A program made the translations under genes and the position numbers. Below are positions 35,582 to 45,273 of a stretch of DNA of 64,000 nucleotides, piece after piece. Origin of the DNA: Rhodobacterales bacterium HKCCE2091 (GTDB lineage: Bacteria; Pseudomonadota; Alphaproteobacteria; Rhodobacterales; Rhodobacteraceae); NCBI GenBank assembly GCA_015689685.1, contig WVSL01000006.1, positions 211,734 through 275,733 of the forward strand, read 5' to 3'. Under the pieces are notes generated by a model. That model saw only the letters and a list, made by a program, of their open reading frames with translations. It had not been told where the DNA came from and made no database searches. Position 1 is the stretch's first letter; each line of letters starts with the position of its first letter.

Positions 35582-36745
35582 ATGCCCGTCAAGAACCGCT
35601 TCGCCGAACTGCTGCCCGAGATCACCGAGTGGCGCCGCGACTTCCACGAGAACCCGGAGATCCTCTACGAGGTCCACCGCACCGCCGGGATCGTGGCCGA
35701 GAAGCTTCGCGAATTCGGCTGCGACGAGGTGGTGGAGGGGATCGGGCGCACCGGTGTCGTCGGTGTCATCAAGGGGCGGTCCAACGGGTCGGGCAGGACC
35801 GTGGGCCTGCGCGCCGACATGGACGCGCTGCCGATCCTCGAGGATACCGGGCTGCCCTACGCGTCGAAGACCAAGGGCGCGATGCATGCCTGCGGCCATG
35901 ACGGCCACACCGCGATGCTGCTCGGCGCCGCGAAATACCTGGCCGAGACGCGGAACTTCGACGGGACGGTCGTGCTCCTGTTCCAGCCCGCGGAGGAAGG
36001 CGGCGCGGGCGGGCGCGCGATGGTCGAGGACGGCGCGCTGACCAAGTGGGGCGTCGACGAGGTCTACGGGATGCACAACTGGCCCGGCGTGCCGGTCGGC
36101 CAGTTCGCCATCCGCCCCGGCCCGGTCATGGCCGGGACCGACCAGTTCGATATCGTGGTGACCGGACGTGGAGGCCATGCCGCGAAGCCGCACGAGAACA
36201 TCGACACCACCGTCATCGCGTCCCACATCGTGATCGCGCTCCAGAGCATCGTCTCGCGCAACGTCGACCCGGTGCGGAGCTGCGTGGTCTCGGTGACCTC
36301 TTTCGAGACCGCCTCGACTGCCTACAACGTGATCCCGGAAACCGTGCGCCTGAAGGGCACGATCCGGACGCTGGACCCGGACGTGAAGGAGATGTCGCGC
36401 GAACGGCTGAAGCTGATCGCGGAATCGACGGCGCAGGCCTATGGCGGCAAGGCCGACGTGACGATCCACCCGGGCTACCCGGTGACGGTGAACACGCCCG
36501 CCGAGACCGACTTTGCCGCCGACGTGGCCCGCACGGTCGCGGGCGACTGCGCCGAGGCCGAGATCACCATGGGCGGCGAGGACTTCGCCTTCATGCTGAA
36601 CGAGCGGCCGGGGGCGTACATCTTCCTCGGCAACGGCGACAGCGCGTCGGTGCATCACCCGAAATACAACTTCAACGACGAGGCGATCCCGGCGGGATGC
36701 TCTTGGTTCGCGGAGATCGTGGAGCAGCGGTTGAAGGTGGCGTGA
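35582..36745 (+). CDS. M20 family amidohydrolase (copy 3 of 3)
   Basis: 387 residues. Motifs: GLRADMDALPILEDTG, HACGHDGHTAMLLG, PAEEGGAGGRAM, GGEDFAFML and SVHHPKYNFNDEAIP. By eye it is most similar to copy 2 in the first half and differs most in the lid domain (residues about 180-290). Last gene of the four-gene unit; low-GC sequence begins within 40 bases of its stop. Likely hydrolyses N-acyl amino acids or peptides; the natural substrate is not visible from sequence. Confidence 0.9.
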   Translation: MPVKNRFAELLPEITEWRRDFHENPEILYEVHRTAGIVAEKLREFGCDEVVEGIGRTGVVGVIKGRSNGSGRTVGLRADMDALPILEDTGLPYASKTKGAMHACGHDGHTAMLLGAAKYLAETRNFDGTVVLLFQPAEEGGAGGRAMVEDGALTKWGVDEVYGMHNWPGVPVGQFAIRPGPVMAGTDQFDIVVTGRGGHAAKPHENIDTTVIASHIVIALQSIVSRNVDPVRSCVVSVTSFETASTAYNVIPETVRLKGTIRTLDPDVKEMSRERLKLIAESTAQAYGGKADVTIHPGYPVTVNTPAETDFAADVARTVAGDCAEAEITMGGEDFAFMLNERPGAYIFLGNGDSASVHHPKYNFNDEAIPAGCSWFAEIVEQRLKVA

Positions 36746-37312
36746 GGGGGGAAGGTGGAGAAAGGCGAGCGACTGCTCTGAGCCCACTACAATCCTTTCA
36801 ATCGAGCGTGAAGATCACGACGTAGTGACGGAGAGATTGATAGTTGCTGGCAAGCCAAAACAGTCCCAGTGCTGCGATCCGCGTGACGGCTCTCAGGAAA
36901 ATGCTCCATCAACTGCAAGAAGTGGCGGAAGACATAGGGATGACTAGGGTCGGAGTTAGCGCCGCCGACATTGTCGAAATGATCCAAGAGCCTTGCGCAG
37001 AGTTCTTTATCCTTCAATAGACTATTCAAAAAACAATCGAAGTCATTAGACCACAGTTCGGCCCTGTCTCCATACTCCAGCGAGAACACGTCGGCACTGG
37101 CTCCATATTCCCGCGACCGCAAAATGGTGGGCTTCATCCTCGCGCACATATCCTTCTGAAAGCATTAAGAAGTTGATCAAGAGTCTTCTCTGAGGCGCCT
37201 TCCATCTGTCAACAAGAAGTGCCGACATTGGCAGGTACGGTCTGTTTGGTTGCGGCGGATGTCGGATTGGTCCGCATGGCGGCCATTTCAGCATCAGCGT
37301 CTGGCCGGAAAG
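36746..37312. other. Low-GC stretch between the amidohydrolases and moaA
   Basis: About 570 bases, clearly AT-richer than both neighbours between roughly 36780 and 37250. It holds a possible degraded gene on the minus strand (next entry) and no RNA gene, terminator or mobile-element end that I can identify. Probably an acquired remnant. Confidence 0.45.
36787..37228 (-). pseudogene. Possible frameshifted hypothetical gene
   Basis: Two overlapping minus-strand frames look protein-like in complementary parts. The upstream one (from 37228) reads MSALLVDRWKAPQRRLL then LMLSEGYVREDEAHHF; the downstream one (ending 36787) reads SADVFSLEYGDRAELW then DPSHPYVFRHFLQLMEHFP. A single frameshift near 37070-37110 would join them into a protein of about 145 residues. 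I do not recognise the family. Base composition is unlike the neighbours. The alternative is a short intact gene starting at 37149 or at the ATG in MKPTIL. Confidence 0.3.
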
Positions 37313-38323
37313 CTATCCGCCCGTATGCGACATATGCCGCGTCATCTGCCCCGCCACTTCCTGCCGGGAATAGTCGAAGTCATGCCCCTTCGGCTTCAGC
37401 GCGATCGCCGCGCGGATGGCGTTCTCCAGCACCCGGTCGTCGTTCGACGCCCGTAGCGGCGCGCGGAGGTCGGCCATGTCCTCCTGTCCGAGGCACATGT
37501 AGAGCTCGCCCGTGCAGGTCAGGCGCACGCGGTTGCAGCTTTCGCAGAAGTTGTGGGTGAGCGGGGTGATGAAGCCGATCTTCTGGCCGGTTTCCTCGAT
37601 CCGGACGTAGCGGGCAGGGCCGCCGGAGCGTTCCGCGAGGTCGGTCAGGGTGAAACGCTCCGCGAGGCGGGCGCGCAGGTCCTTCAGCGACCAGTACTGC
37701 CCGATCCGGTCCTCCTCGGGCCCCATGTCGCCCATCGGCATGACCTCGATGAAGGTCAGGTCCATGTCGCGCGATGCGGTCCAGGCTTGCAGGCCGAACA
37801 ACTCGTCCTCGTTGAAGCCCTTGAGCCCGACTGCGTTGATCTTGACGCGGAGACCCGCGGCCTGCGCCGCGTCGATCCCCTTCATCACCTGCGGCAACCG
37901 GCCCCACCGGGTGACGCGGGCGAACTTGTCCTCGTCCAGCGTGTCGAGCGAGACGTTGATGCGCCGGACGCCCGCCGCCGCCAGATCGCCCGCGAAGCGC
38001 GACAGCTGGCTGCCGTTCGTCGTCAGCGTCAACTCGTCCAACGCGCCGGTGTCGAGATGCCGCGACATCGATCGGAAGAAGGTCATGATGTCCCGCCGGA
38101 CCAGCGGCTCGCCCCCGGTGATCCGCAGTTTCCGCACGCCGAGGCGAACGAAGGTCGAACACATCCGGTCCAGTTCCTCGAGCGTCAGCAGCTCCTTCTT
38201 CGGCAGGAACGTCATGTGTTCGGACATGCAGTAGACGCAGCGGAAATCGCAGCGGTCGGTGACCGAGACCCGAAGGTAGCTGATGGCCCGTGCGAAGGGA
38301 TCGATGAGCGGGGCGGTGTCCAT
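37313..38323 (-). CDS. moaA: GTP 3',8-cyclase MoaA
   Basis: 336 residues. Radical SAM enzyme that, with MoaC, converts GTP to cyclic pyranopterin in molybdenum cofactor synthesis. The N-terminal SAM cluster motif is CDFRCVYC, followed by [13 protein letters not shown]; the C-terminal cluster has [20 protein letters not shown]. The protein ends in the conserved Gly-Gly tail (SHTGG) that reaches into the active site. No other moa gene is adjacent. Confidence 0.96.
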   Translation of the reverse strand: MDTAPLIDPFARAISYLRVSVTDRCDFRCVYCMSEHMTFLPKKELLTLEELDRMCSTFVRLGVRKLRITGGEPLVRRDIMTFFRSMSRHLDTGALDELTLTTNGSQLSRFAGDLAAAGVRRINVSLDTLDEDKFARVTRWGRLPQVMKGIDAAQAAGLRVKINAVGLKGFNEDELFGLQAWTASRDMDLTFIEVMPMGDMGPEEDRIGQYWSLKDLRARLAERFTLTDLAERSGGPARYVRIEETGQKIGFITPLTHNFCESCNRVRLTCTGELYMCLGQEDMADLRAPLRASNDDRVLENAIRAAIALKPKGHDFDYSRQEVAGQMTRHMSHTGG

Positions 38324-38405
38324 CAGACGGATCTAGAGGCGGCGGCTTGCCGGTGCAAGGCGCGGGCGATGGACGGGGGCATGGATTGGCCCTAGGTTTC
38401 CGCCC

Positions 38406-38825
38406 ATGACACGCCTTCTGCCCCTGATCCTCGTCCTCGCGCTGGCCGGTTGCGGCGGCAACGGGCTGCCGTTCTTCCGCAATCTCGGCGACCGCGGCGG
38501 CCCCGCGCCCGCGTCCGACCCCGCGCCCGACGTGCTGGCGGAGGAGACGGAGGAGGAGGCCGGGCCGCCCGCCGCGTCCGGGCCGCTCGGGACCACCGTC
38601 GCCACGCTCGGCGACGCGACGGTGACCGGGCTCTGGATGGAGACCCCGCTGGTCGACGGCCGCACCGAGGGCCGGGTCACGGCCGAGAACGGGACATCGG
38701 TGACACTGACGCTGATCCCGTCGGGCGGGCTGGAGGGATCGGGCAGCCGCTTGTCGCTGCAAGCGATGCAGGCGCTCGGCCTGCCGCTGACCGCGATTGC
38801 CGAGGTCTCGGTCGCCGCACTCTAG
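38406..38825 (+). CDS. Small lipoprotein, unknown function
   Basis: 139 residues. The signal ends in the lipobox LALAGC (cysteine 16). A Pro/Ala/Glu-rich linker (to about residue 60) leads to a compact C-terminal domain with TTVATLGDATVTGLWMETPLV and VTAENGTSVTLTLIPSGG. Similar small lipoproteins occur across Rhodobacteraceae without known role. It is divergent from moaA; its stop shares CTAG with the stop of the convergent DUF3422 gene. Confidence 0.75.
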   Translation: MTRLLPLILVLALAGCGGNGLPFFRNLGDRGGPAPASDPAPDVLAEETEEEAGPPAASGPLGTTVATLGDATVTGLWMETPLVDGRTEGRVTAENGTSVTLTLIPSGGLEGSGSRLSLQAMQALGLPLTAIAEVSVAAL

Positions 38826-40105
38826 TGCATGGCCTTCCGGATCCGCCGGATCACCAGCCAGACCACCGCCACGACCGGCACCACGAGCGCCGCCGTCACC
38901 TCCGTCTTCGACACCCCGGCGCGTTCCGCGAAGGGCGCGGCGAGGTAGGCCGCGAGGCTGACCGCGTAGTAGCTGATCGCGACCACCGACAGGCCTTCGA
39001 CCGTCTTCTGGAGCCGCAGTTGCAGGTCCGCGCGCCGGTCCATGCTTTCCAGCAGAGCCTGATTCTGGGCCGAGCGGTCCACGTCGACGCGGGTGCGCAG
39101 GAGGTCGCCGGCACGGGTGGCGCGGTCGATCATCGACTGGATCCGCCGCTCCGTCGCCGCGACCGTCCGCATCGCCGGGTCGAAGCGCCGCATCATGAAT
39201 TCCGCGAGCGTCTGGCGCCCCTGGAAGCGTTCCTCGCGCAGGACCGCGACGCGCTGGTTCACGATCGCCTCGTAGGCGCGGCTGGCGGCGAAGCGGTAGG
39301 CGGCGCGGGCGAGCGCGTTTTCCAGTTCCGCCGCGGTGGCGAGCAGCTCGGCCAGCGCTTCCTCCGGCCGGGCGATGTCGCCTGCCATGTCGCCGGTCAG
39401 CCGTTCCAGCCGCTGTTCCGACGGCCCGAGCGCGGCGCCGATTTCGCGCGCGCGCGGCAGGCCGAGCATCGCCATCGTCTTGTAGGTCTCGATCTCGCAG
39501 ATGCGCTGGACGATGCGGCCGATCCGCTGCCGGCCGGTGCCTTCGGCGGCGAAGACGGCGAACTGCATGTGCCCGGTGGCGGCGATGCGGAAATCGCCGG
39601 CGACGAGCGCGGTATCGTCGAGCACCCGGCTGACGGCGAGGCTTTCGGGCACGAACCAGTCGGCGAGTTGGCGGTCGATCTCGGCCTCGTCGCCGGGGAT
39701 CGGGCCGATGCGGATATGCGCGGACGTGATCCGCGACCCCGGCGCCGCGGCGAGCCAGTCGGACGGGAACACGTCCCACACCGCGGGGTCGAAGGCGCGT
39801 TCGCCCGCGCCCTCGGCGAAGGCCGTGAAGGTCACGAATTCCGTGTGGCTTTCCCATTTCAGGGTGAAGCGGCCGATCTGGCCGGAATAGTGCGTCGCGT
39901 CGGGGGGCGGATGGGCGACGCCGTGGCGGTCGAGCAGCGCGATCAGGTGCGCGCGGTCACGTTCCCGGTCCCGGATCGACGGCGCCTTGTCGGGCTTGAT
40001 CGCGATGAAGGCGACCTGCCCGGGGCAGCCCATGACCGGGAAGGGCCGGGCGTGCAGCTCGTTCGTGAGCGCGTAGCGAAGCGGGTGATCGGCGATGGCG
40101 GACAT
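38822..40105 (-). CDS. DUF3422 family membrane protein
   Basis: 427 residues. Opens with HPLRYALTNELHARPFP, the conserved start of DUF3422 proteins, and has QVAFIAIKPDK, HTEFVTFTAF and a C-terminal pair of membrane helices (about 370-392 and 403-420) after a coiled-coil-like region (LERLTGDMAGDIARPEEALAE area). Such proteins are annotated as membrane-anchored and have no established function. The stop overlaps that of the convergent lipoprotein gene. Confidence 0.85.
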   Translation of the reverse strand: MSAIADHPLRYALTNELHARPFPVMGCPGQVAFIAIKPDKAPSIRDRERDRAHLIALLDRHGVAHPPPDATHYSGQIGRFTLKWESHTEFVTFTAFAEGAGERAFDPAVWDVFPSDWLAAAPGSRITSAHIRIGPIPGDEAEIDRQLADWFVPESLAVSRVLDDTALVAGDFRIAATGHMQFAVFAAEGTGRQRIGRIVQRICEIETYKTMAMLGLPRAREIGAALGPSEQRLERLTGDMAGDIARPEEALAELLATAAELENALARAAYRFAASRAYEAIVNQRVAVLREERFQGRQTLAEFMMRRFDPAMRTVAATERRIQSMIDRATRAGDLLRTRVDVDRSAQNQALLESMDRRADLQLRLQKTVEGLSVVAISYYAVSLAAYLAAPFAERAGVSKTEVTAALVVPVVAVVWLVIRRIRKAMH

Positions 40106-40213
40106 GGGCGTTCATGGTGAGGCGATCCCGTGGACCTAGCACGCGGTGCGCCATGTTGGAAGGAAAATCTAATGAAATGAAATACTTGACGGAATGCAAT
40201 GGTATGCAGTCGG

Positions 40214-40972
40214 TCAGACCTGCCCGCCGTGGATGGCGATAGCCTGCCCGTTGACGCTGCGCGCGGCGTCGGAACAGAGCCAGAGCGCCGCGCCCGCGAC
40301 CTCCTCCGCCTGCAGGAGCCTGCCGTGCCGGTTGGCGCTAGCCAGCCGGTCCCGCGCCTCGGCCTCGGACATGCCGTGTCGGGCGGCGATCCCGGCCGCG
40401 GCGCGGTCGACGATCGGGGTGTCGACGTAGCCGGGGCAGAGCGCGTTGAACGTGACGGGGCCGCCCATGTATTCCTCGCTCATGGCGCGGATCAGCCCGA
40501 TCACCCCGTGCTTGGACGCGGTGTAGGCGGGGCCGCGCGGCAGGCCGCGAAGCCCCGCGACGGAACTCATCGCGATCATCCGGCCCCAGTCGCCGGGGCC
40601 GAGCGTCGCGAGCGCGGCCTGGAGCGTGACGAACACGCCGTCGAGGTTCACCGCCATCAGCCTGCGCCAATGGTCGAGGGTTTCCTGCGCGAACGGCACC
40701 GCCGCCGCGATGCCGGCATTGGCGACGCAGATCGCGACCGGCCCGCGCGCCGCCGCGGCCGCGGCGATGCCGTCCCGCACGGACGCCTCGTCGCGCACGT
40801 CCATCGGCAGCGGGTGCAGGCGCGGATCGTCCGCCGCGACACGGTCCAGCCGGGCGGCGTCGCGGCCGGTCACCGTGACCACCGCGCCCGCCGCGGAGAG
40901 CGCCGTCGCGATGGCGAGGCCGAGCCCCGTTCCGCCCCCGGTGACGAGCGCGTGGCGTCCTGCAAGCTCCAT
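40214..40972 (-). CDS. Short-chain dehydrogenase/reductase
   Basis: 252 residues. Classical SDR: cofactor motif TGGGTGLGLA at 11-20, NAG in CVANAGIAAA, catalytic Ser in MSSVAGLRG and YTASK (Tyr and Lys). The end SVNGQAIAIHGGQV resembles 3-hydroxybutyrate dehydrogenases and similar SDRs, and the arginine in VTGRDAARL suggests NADP. The substrate is uncertain. Start 40972 gives the standard short N terminus; divergent from pntA by about 110 bases. Confidence 0.88.
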   Translation of the reverse strand: MELAGRHALVTGGGTGLGLAIATALSAAGAVVTVTGRDAARLDRVAADDPRLHPLPMDVRDEASVRDGIAAAAAARGPVAICVANAGIAAAVPFAQETLDHWRRLMAVNLDGVFVTLQAALATLGPGDWGRMIAMSSVAGLRGLPRGPAYTASKHGVIGLIRAMSEEYMGGPVTFNALCPGYVDTPIVDRAAAGIAARHGMSEAEARDRLASANRHGRLLQAEEVAGAALWLCSDAARSVNGQAIAIHGGQV

Positions 40973-41080
40973 CCCGGCCCCCCGATCCTTGAAACATTCG
41001 AACCTTGCGGCAATCCGTTGTGCAATAAAAGGTCGCTTGCTACACCGGACGGGCTGACTCGGGCCAAAGGGAGAACCCAC

Positions 41081-42652
41081 GTGAAAATCGGCGCCCCGAA
41101 AGAGATCGAACCGGGCGAGGCGCGTGTCGCCATGACGCCGGCCTCGGCCGAAGCCCTGCAGAAGCTCGGCTACGACTGCGCCATCGAGAAAGGCGCGGGC
41201 GTCGCCGCCGGTTTCCCCGATGCGGCCTACGAGGCGGCGGGCGTCGAGATCATCGCCACGGCCAAGCAGCTGTTCGACGCGTCCGACATCGTGGCCAAGG
41301 TGCGCCCGCCGACCGAGACCGAGGCCAAGCGCCTGCGCGACGGCCAGCTCCTGATCTCGTTCTTCTGGCCGGGCCAGAACGAGGCGCTGATGGAACTGGC
41401 GCGGTCCAAGGGCGCGTCGGTGATCGCGATGGACATGGTGCCGCGCATTTCCCGCGCGCAGAAGATGGACGCGCTGTCGTCGATGGCGAACATCGCGGGC
41501 TACCGCGCGGTGATCGAGGCCGGCAACAATTTCGGCCGGTTCTTCACCGGCCAGGTCACGGCCGCGGGCAAGGTGCCGCCGGCGAAGGTGCTGGTGGTCG
41601 GCGCGGGCGTCGCGGGGTTGGCCGCGATCGGCACGGCCACGAGCCTCGGCGCGATCACCTACGCCTTCGACGTTCGCCCCGAGGTCGCCGAGCAGATCGA
41701 GAGCATGGGCGCGGAGTTCGTCTACCTCGACTTCGAGGACAGCCAGGACAGTTCCGCCTCGGGTGGTTACGCGGCGCCATCGAGCCCCGAGTTCCGCGAG
41801 AAGCAGCTGGAGAAGTTCCGCGAGCTCGCGCCGGAGATCGACATCGTCATCACCACCGCCCTGATCCCGGGCCGGCCCGCGCCGGTGCTGTGGACGAAGG
41901 ACATGGTGGAGATGATGAAGCCCGGCAGCGTCATCGTCGACCTCGCTGCCGAGCGCGGCGGCAACTGCGAGCTGACCAAGCCGGACGAGAAGATCGTGAC
42001 CCCGAACGGCGTCACGATCGTCGGATACACCGATTTCCCGAGCCGGATGGCCGCGCAGGCCTCCACGCTCTATGCCACCAACATCCGCCACATGATGACC
42101 GACCTGACGCCTGACAAGGACGGGGTCGTGAACCATGACATGGAGGATGACGTGATCCGCGGCGCGACCGCGGTGCACGACGGCGAGATCACCTTCCCGC
42201 CGCCACCGCCGAAGGTGCAGGCCATCGCCGCCGCACCGAAGCAGGAGAAGCCAAAGGAGCTGACCCCGGCCGAGAAACGCGCGGCGGAGGTCGCCGAGTT
42301 CCAGGCATCAACCCGGCGTCAGGTGACCATGCTGGCTGTCGGCGGTCTCGCGATCCTGGTCATGGGCGCGGTGACACCGGCGAGCTTCATGCAGCACTTC
42401 ATCGTCTTCGTGCTGGCCGTCTTCGTCGGCTTCCAGGTGATCTGGGGCGTGGCGCACAGCCTGCACACGCCGCTGATGGCGGTGACCAACGCGATCTCGT
42501 CGATCATCATCCTCGGCGCGCTGATGCAGATCGGATCGGGCTCCTGGCTCGTGATCCTACTGGCGGCGCTGTCGGTGTTCATGGCCGGGATCAACATCTT
42601 CGGCGGTTTCCTGGTGACACGGCGGATGCTCGCCATGTTCCAGAAGTCGTAA
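41081..42652 (+). CDS. pntA: NAD(P) transhydrogenase, fused alpha subunit
   Basis: 523 residues from a GTG start with GGGAG upstream. Proton-translocating transhydrogenase couples NADH plus NADP+ to the proton gradient to make NADPH. The NAD-binding domain I (KIGAPKEIEPGEARVAMTP, VVGAGVAGLAAIG, VIVDLAAERGGNCE) fills about residues 1-380. A Pro/Lys linker leads to four membrane helices (about 410-510). The alpha subunit is one chain here, whereas many Alphaproteobacteria split it into PntAA and PntAB. The beta gene follows after 18 bases. Confidence 0.95.
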   Translation: MKIGAPKEIEPGEARVAMTPASAEALQKLGYDCAIEKGAGVAAGFPDAAYEAAGVEIIATAKQLFDASDIVAKVRPPTETEAKRLRDGQLLISFFWPGQNEALMELARSKGASVIAMDMVPRISRAQKMDALSSMANIAGYRAVIEAGNNFGRFFTGQVTAAGKVPPAKVLVVGAGVAGLAAIGTATSLGAITYAFDVRPEVAEQIESMGAEFVYLDFEDSQDSSASGGYAAPSSPEFREKQLEKFRELAPEIDIVITTALIPGRPAPVLWTKDMVEMMKPGSVIVDLAAERGGNCELTKPDEKIVTPNGVTIVGYTDFPSRMAAQASTLYATNIRHMMTDLTPDKDGVVNHDMEDDVIRGATAVHDGEITFPPPPPKVQAIAAAPKQEKPKELTPAEKRAAEVAEFQASTRRQVTMLAVGGLAILVMGAVTPASFMQHFIVFVLAVFVGFQVIWGVAHSLHTPLMAVTNAISSIIILGALMQIGSGSWLVILLAALSVFMAGINIFGGFLVTRRMLAMFQKS

Positions 42653-42670
42653 GGCGCGGGGCAGGGACCA

Positions 42671-44158
42671 ATGGAATACGGATTCACCACCGCGGCCTAC
42701 GTCGTCGCAGTCGTCCTGTTCATCCTGTCGCTCGGCGGGCTGTCGAACCAGGAAAGCGCCAAGCGCGCGGTCTGGTACGGCATCGTCGGCATGGCGCTGG
42801 CGGTCTTCGCGACCCTGCTCGGGCCGGGGTCGGGCCTGTGGCTCCTGTCGCTGATCCTGATCGCGGGCGGCGCCGTCATCGGCGTCTACGTCGCGACGCG
42901 GGTGCAGATGACGGAGATGCCGCAGCTCGTCGCCGCGATGCACTCGCTCGTCGGCCTCGCGGCCGTCTTCGTGGGCTTCAACGCGCACATAGAAATCGGT
43001 CGCGTGACCGCGGCCTATGCCGATGCGGGGCTCATGTTCCCGCAGGCCGAGGCGCTGGCGGGCGAGGCCGCCCATGCCGTCGCGGAGGGCTTCCGCGGCT
43101 TCGCGGCCATCGTCGCGCACAAGACCGCGGCCGAGATCAACGTGCTGCGGGTGGAGCTTTTCCTCGGCATCTTCATTGGGGCCGTGACCTTCACCGGGTC
43201 GGTCATCGCCTTCGGCAAGCTGGCCGGCAAGGTCACCACCGCGGCCGAGAAACTGCCCGGCGGTCACATGCTGAACGCGGGCGCGGCGGCGCTTTCGCTC
43301 CTGTGCCTGGTCTGGTACTTCAATTCCGGCGGCTTCTTCCCGCTGTTCCTGATGACGCTGGCCGCGCTGTTCATCGGCTACCATCTCATCATGGGGATCG
43401 GCGGCGCGGACATGCCGGTCGTCGTGTCCATGCTGAACAGCTATTCCGGGTGGGCCGCGGCGGCGATCGGCTTCTCGCTGTCGAACGACCTGCTGATCGT
43501 GGTCGGCGCGCTGGTCGGCTCCTCGGGTGCGATCCTGTCCTACATCATGTGCAAGGCGATGAACCGGAGCTTCGTGTCGGTGATCCTCGGCGGCTTCGGC
43601 GGCACCGCCGGCCCCGCGGCGGAGATAGAGGGCGAGCAGATCGCCATCGACGCCGACGGCGTGGCCGCGGCGCTCAACGACGCGGAATCGGTCATCATCG
43701 TGCCGGGCTACGGCATGGCGGTGGCGCAGGCGCAGCAGTCGGTGTCGGAGCTTGTCCGCAAGCTGCGCGCGCAGGGCAAGGAGGTGCGGTTCGGCATCCA
43801 CCCCGTCGCGGGTCGCCTGCCGGGGCACATGAACGTGCTGCTGGCCGAAGCCAAGGTGCCCTACGACATCGTGCTGGAGATGGACGAGATCAACGACGAC
43901 TTCCCGTCCACAGACGTGTCCATCGTCATCGGCTCGAACGACATCGTGAATCCGGCGGCCCAGGACGATCCCAATTCGCCCATAGCCGGTATGCCGGTTC
44001 TGGAGGTCTGGAAGGCCAAGCAGTGCTTCGTTCTGAAGCGCGGCCAGGGCACCGGCTATTCCGGTATCGAGAACCCGCTGTTCTACAAGGAAAACACGCG
44101 GATGTACTACGGCGACGCGAAGGCGTCGATCGACGCGCTGTTGCCCAAGCTCGGCTGA
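42671..44158 (+). CDS. pntB: NAD(P) transhydrogenase, beta subunit
   Basis: 495 residues. About nine membrane helices occupy the first 270 residues. The NADP-binding domain III follows with [48 protein letters not shown] and [10 protein letters not shown], which are diagnostic. Together with PntA it forms the proton-pumping enzyme in the inner membrane. A GC-rich hairpin (44168-44187) follows the stop. Confidence 0.96.
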   Translation: MEYGFTTAAYVVAVVLFILSLGGLSNQESAKRAVWYGIVGMALAVFATLLGPGSGLWLLSLILIAGGAVIGVYVATRVQMTEMPQLVAAMHSLVGLAAVFVGFNAHIEIGRVTAAYADAGLMFPQAEALAGEAAHAVAEGFRGFAAIVAHKTAAEINVLRVELFLGIFIGAVTFTGSVIAFGKLAGKVTTAAEKLPGGHMLNAGAAALSLLCLVWYFNSGGFFPLFLMTLAALFIGYHLIMGIGGADMPVVVSMLNSYSGWAAAAIGFSLSNDLLIVVGALVGSSGAILSYIMCKAMNRSFVSVILGGFGGTAGPAAEIEGEQIAIDADGVAAALNDAESVIIVPGYGMAVAQAQQSVSELVRKLRAQGKEVRFGIHPVAGRLPGHMNVLLAEAKVPYDIVLEMDEINDDFPSTDVSIVIGSNDIVNPAAQDDPNSPIAGMPVLEVWKAKQCFVLKRGQGTGYSGIENPLFYKENTRMYYGDAKASIDALLPKLG

Positions 44159-44167
44159 GACCCGGCG

Positions 44168-44187
44168 CCCGGCCCGCGCGGGCCGGG
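44168..44187 (+). terminator. Hairpin after pntB
   Basis: Perfect 8-base arms CCCGGCCC/GGGCCGGG with a GCGC loop, starting 10 bases after the pntB stop. There is no T tract, so termination strength is uncertain. Confidence 0.5.
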
Positions 44188-44199
44188 TGACCAAGTCAC
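44187..44199. promoter_or_regulatory. Inverted repeat upstream of dps
   Basis: GTGAC-CAA-GTCAC, 13 bases, about 85 bases upstream of the dps start. It may be an operator for a stress or iron regulator; no regulator gene is adjacent. Confidence 0.3.
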
Positions 44200-44282
44200 T
44201 CAACCTTTCGCGAATCCGGACTATGTAGGGGTGCGAAGACCGCGGAAGGCGGTCCCGTGCCACGACATGGATGGAGACCGAT

Positions 44283-44753
44283 ATGTCGAATACTGCTGCC
44301 GAGCTTACCGGGAATTCCCGCGCCGCCATCGTCGACGCGCTGAACCAGTCGCTTGCCGACACCATCGCCGCGACGATGCTGTCGCAGTGCTACCACTGGA
44401 ACGTGAAGGGGCCGAACTTCCGGTCGCTGCACCTGATGTTCGAGGAAATCTACACCGACCACTTCGCCGCCCAGGACGAGCTGGCGGAGCGGGCGCGGGC
44501 GCTCGACGGGCTGACCATCGGTCGGCTGAAGGACGTGCTGGACCGGACCTCGATCACCGAGGGCGACGCGGGTTCCTCCGCCGACGACATGGTGAACGGC
44601 ATGATCGCGGCCGAGGAAGAGCTGGCGAAGAGCCTCGCCAAGCTCGCCGACGTGGCGGCCGAGAACGACGACAACCTGACCGAGGATCTCGCCATCGCCC
44701 GCGGGCAGGTGCACGAGAAGTTCGCGTGGATGCTGCGGGCGACCCGCGCCTGA
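44283..44753 (+). CDS. dps: Dps family ferritin-like DNA-protection protein
   Basis: 156 residues. Dps dodecamers oxidise iron with peroxide and protect DNA in stationary phase. The intersubunit ferroxidase residues lie in SQCYHWNVKGPNFRSLH and in EEIYTDHFAAQDELAER (His, Asp and Glu ligands present). The end WMLRATRA matches the family. GGAG sits before ATG 44283; an ATG 12 bases up is less likely. Convergent with the DUF1289 gene, 13 bases apart. Confidence 0.92.
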   Translation: MSNTAAELTGNSRAAIVDALNQSLADTIAATMLSQCYHWNVKGPNFRSLHLMFEEIYTDHFAAQDELAERARALDGLTIGRLKDVLDRTSITEGDAGSSADDMVNGMIAAEEELAKSLAKLADVAAENDDNLTEDLAIARGQVHEKFAWMLRATRA

Positions 44754-44766
44754 CCGGCGCGGCGCG

Positions 44767-45060
44767 TCAGGCGGCGCGGTCGCGGGCGATGTCGGGCAGC
44801 CACGCGCCCTTGCGCTCGCACTTCGCCGCGTAGGGCGCGGGCCAGTGGCGGAAGCCGCCCATCTCGTCCTGCTGCGCCAGGAGTTCGGTGAGAAACGCGA
44901 GGCGCTCGGTATTGCTGTCGAGCGCTTTGAACTTCGACTTCTGCGCCTCGGTCATCGAACAGCCGATGCAGTGGCCGGAGCCTTCCGGCCCCTCGCGCGT
45001 GTACTTGCAGACGTCGATGCAGGGGCCGGTCACCGGTCCGGGCAGGGCATCGTCGGTCAT
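44767..45060 (-). CDS. DUF1289 small cysteine protein
   Basis: 97 residues. DUF1289 domain with cysteines in GPCIDVCKY and GHCIGCSMT, which probably bind a metal ion. Function unknown. The C-terminal half (GGFRHWPAPYAAKCERKGAW) is typical of the Rhodobacteraceae version. Its start overlaps the hemP stop by ATGA, so the two are translated together, which hints at a role in iron or heme handling. Confidence 0.85.
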   Translation of the reverse strand: MTDDALPGPVTGPCIDVCKYTREGPEGSGHCIGCSMTEAQKSKFKALDSNTERLAFLTELLAQQDEMGGFRHWPAPYAAKCERKGAWLPDIARDRAA

Positions 45061-45230
45061 TTCGTCAGGATCAGCTTGCCGGCGCGGGTGATGCGGAGCG
45101 TGTAGGCCTTGCCGTCCAGGAGGATCATCGCGGTGCCTTCGTCGCCGGTCAGGCCGCGGGCGTCGTGGACAGGCAGCCCGAAACGCGCGGCATCGGGACT
45201 GTCGGAGAGGTTCGGGGCCTCGTAGCTCAT
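45057..45230 (-). CDS. hemP: Hemin uptake protein HemP
   Basis: 57 residues. The conserved HemP end is clear: AMILLDGKAYTLRITRAGKLILTK, shortened here as LLDGKAYTLRITR plus KLILTK. HemP is a small protein linked to heme uptake and, in some bacteria, required for hemin-dependent activation of uptake genes. It precedes the DUF1289 gene with a 4-base overlap. The 46-base gap to the upstream deacetylase gene carries a TTGAC-4-GAGTC motif, suggesting its own regulated promoter. Confidence 0.88.
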   Translation of the reverse strand: MSYEAPNLSDSPDAARFGLPVHDARGLTGDEGTAMILLDGKAYTLRITRAGKLILTK

Positions 45231-45273
45231 CGTCGGGGTCTCCTGTTGAACTGCCGGCAGACTGGCGCAAAAG

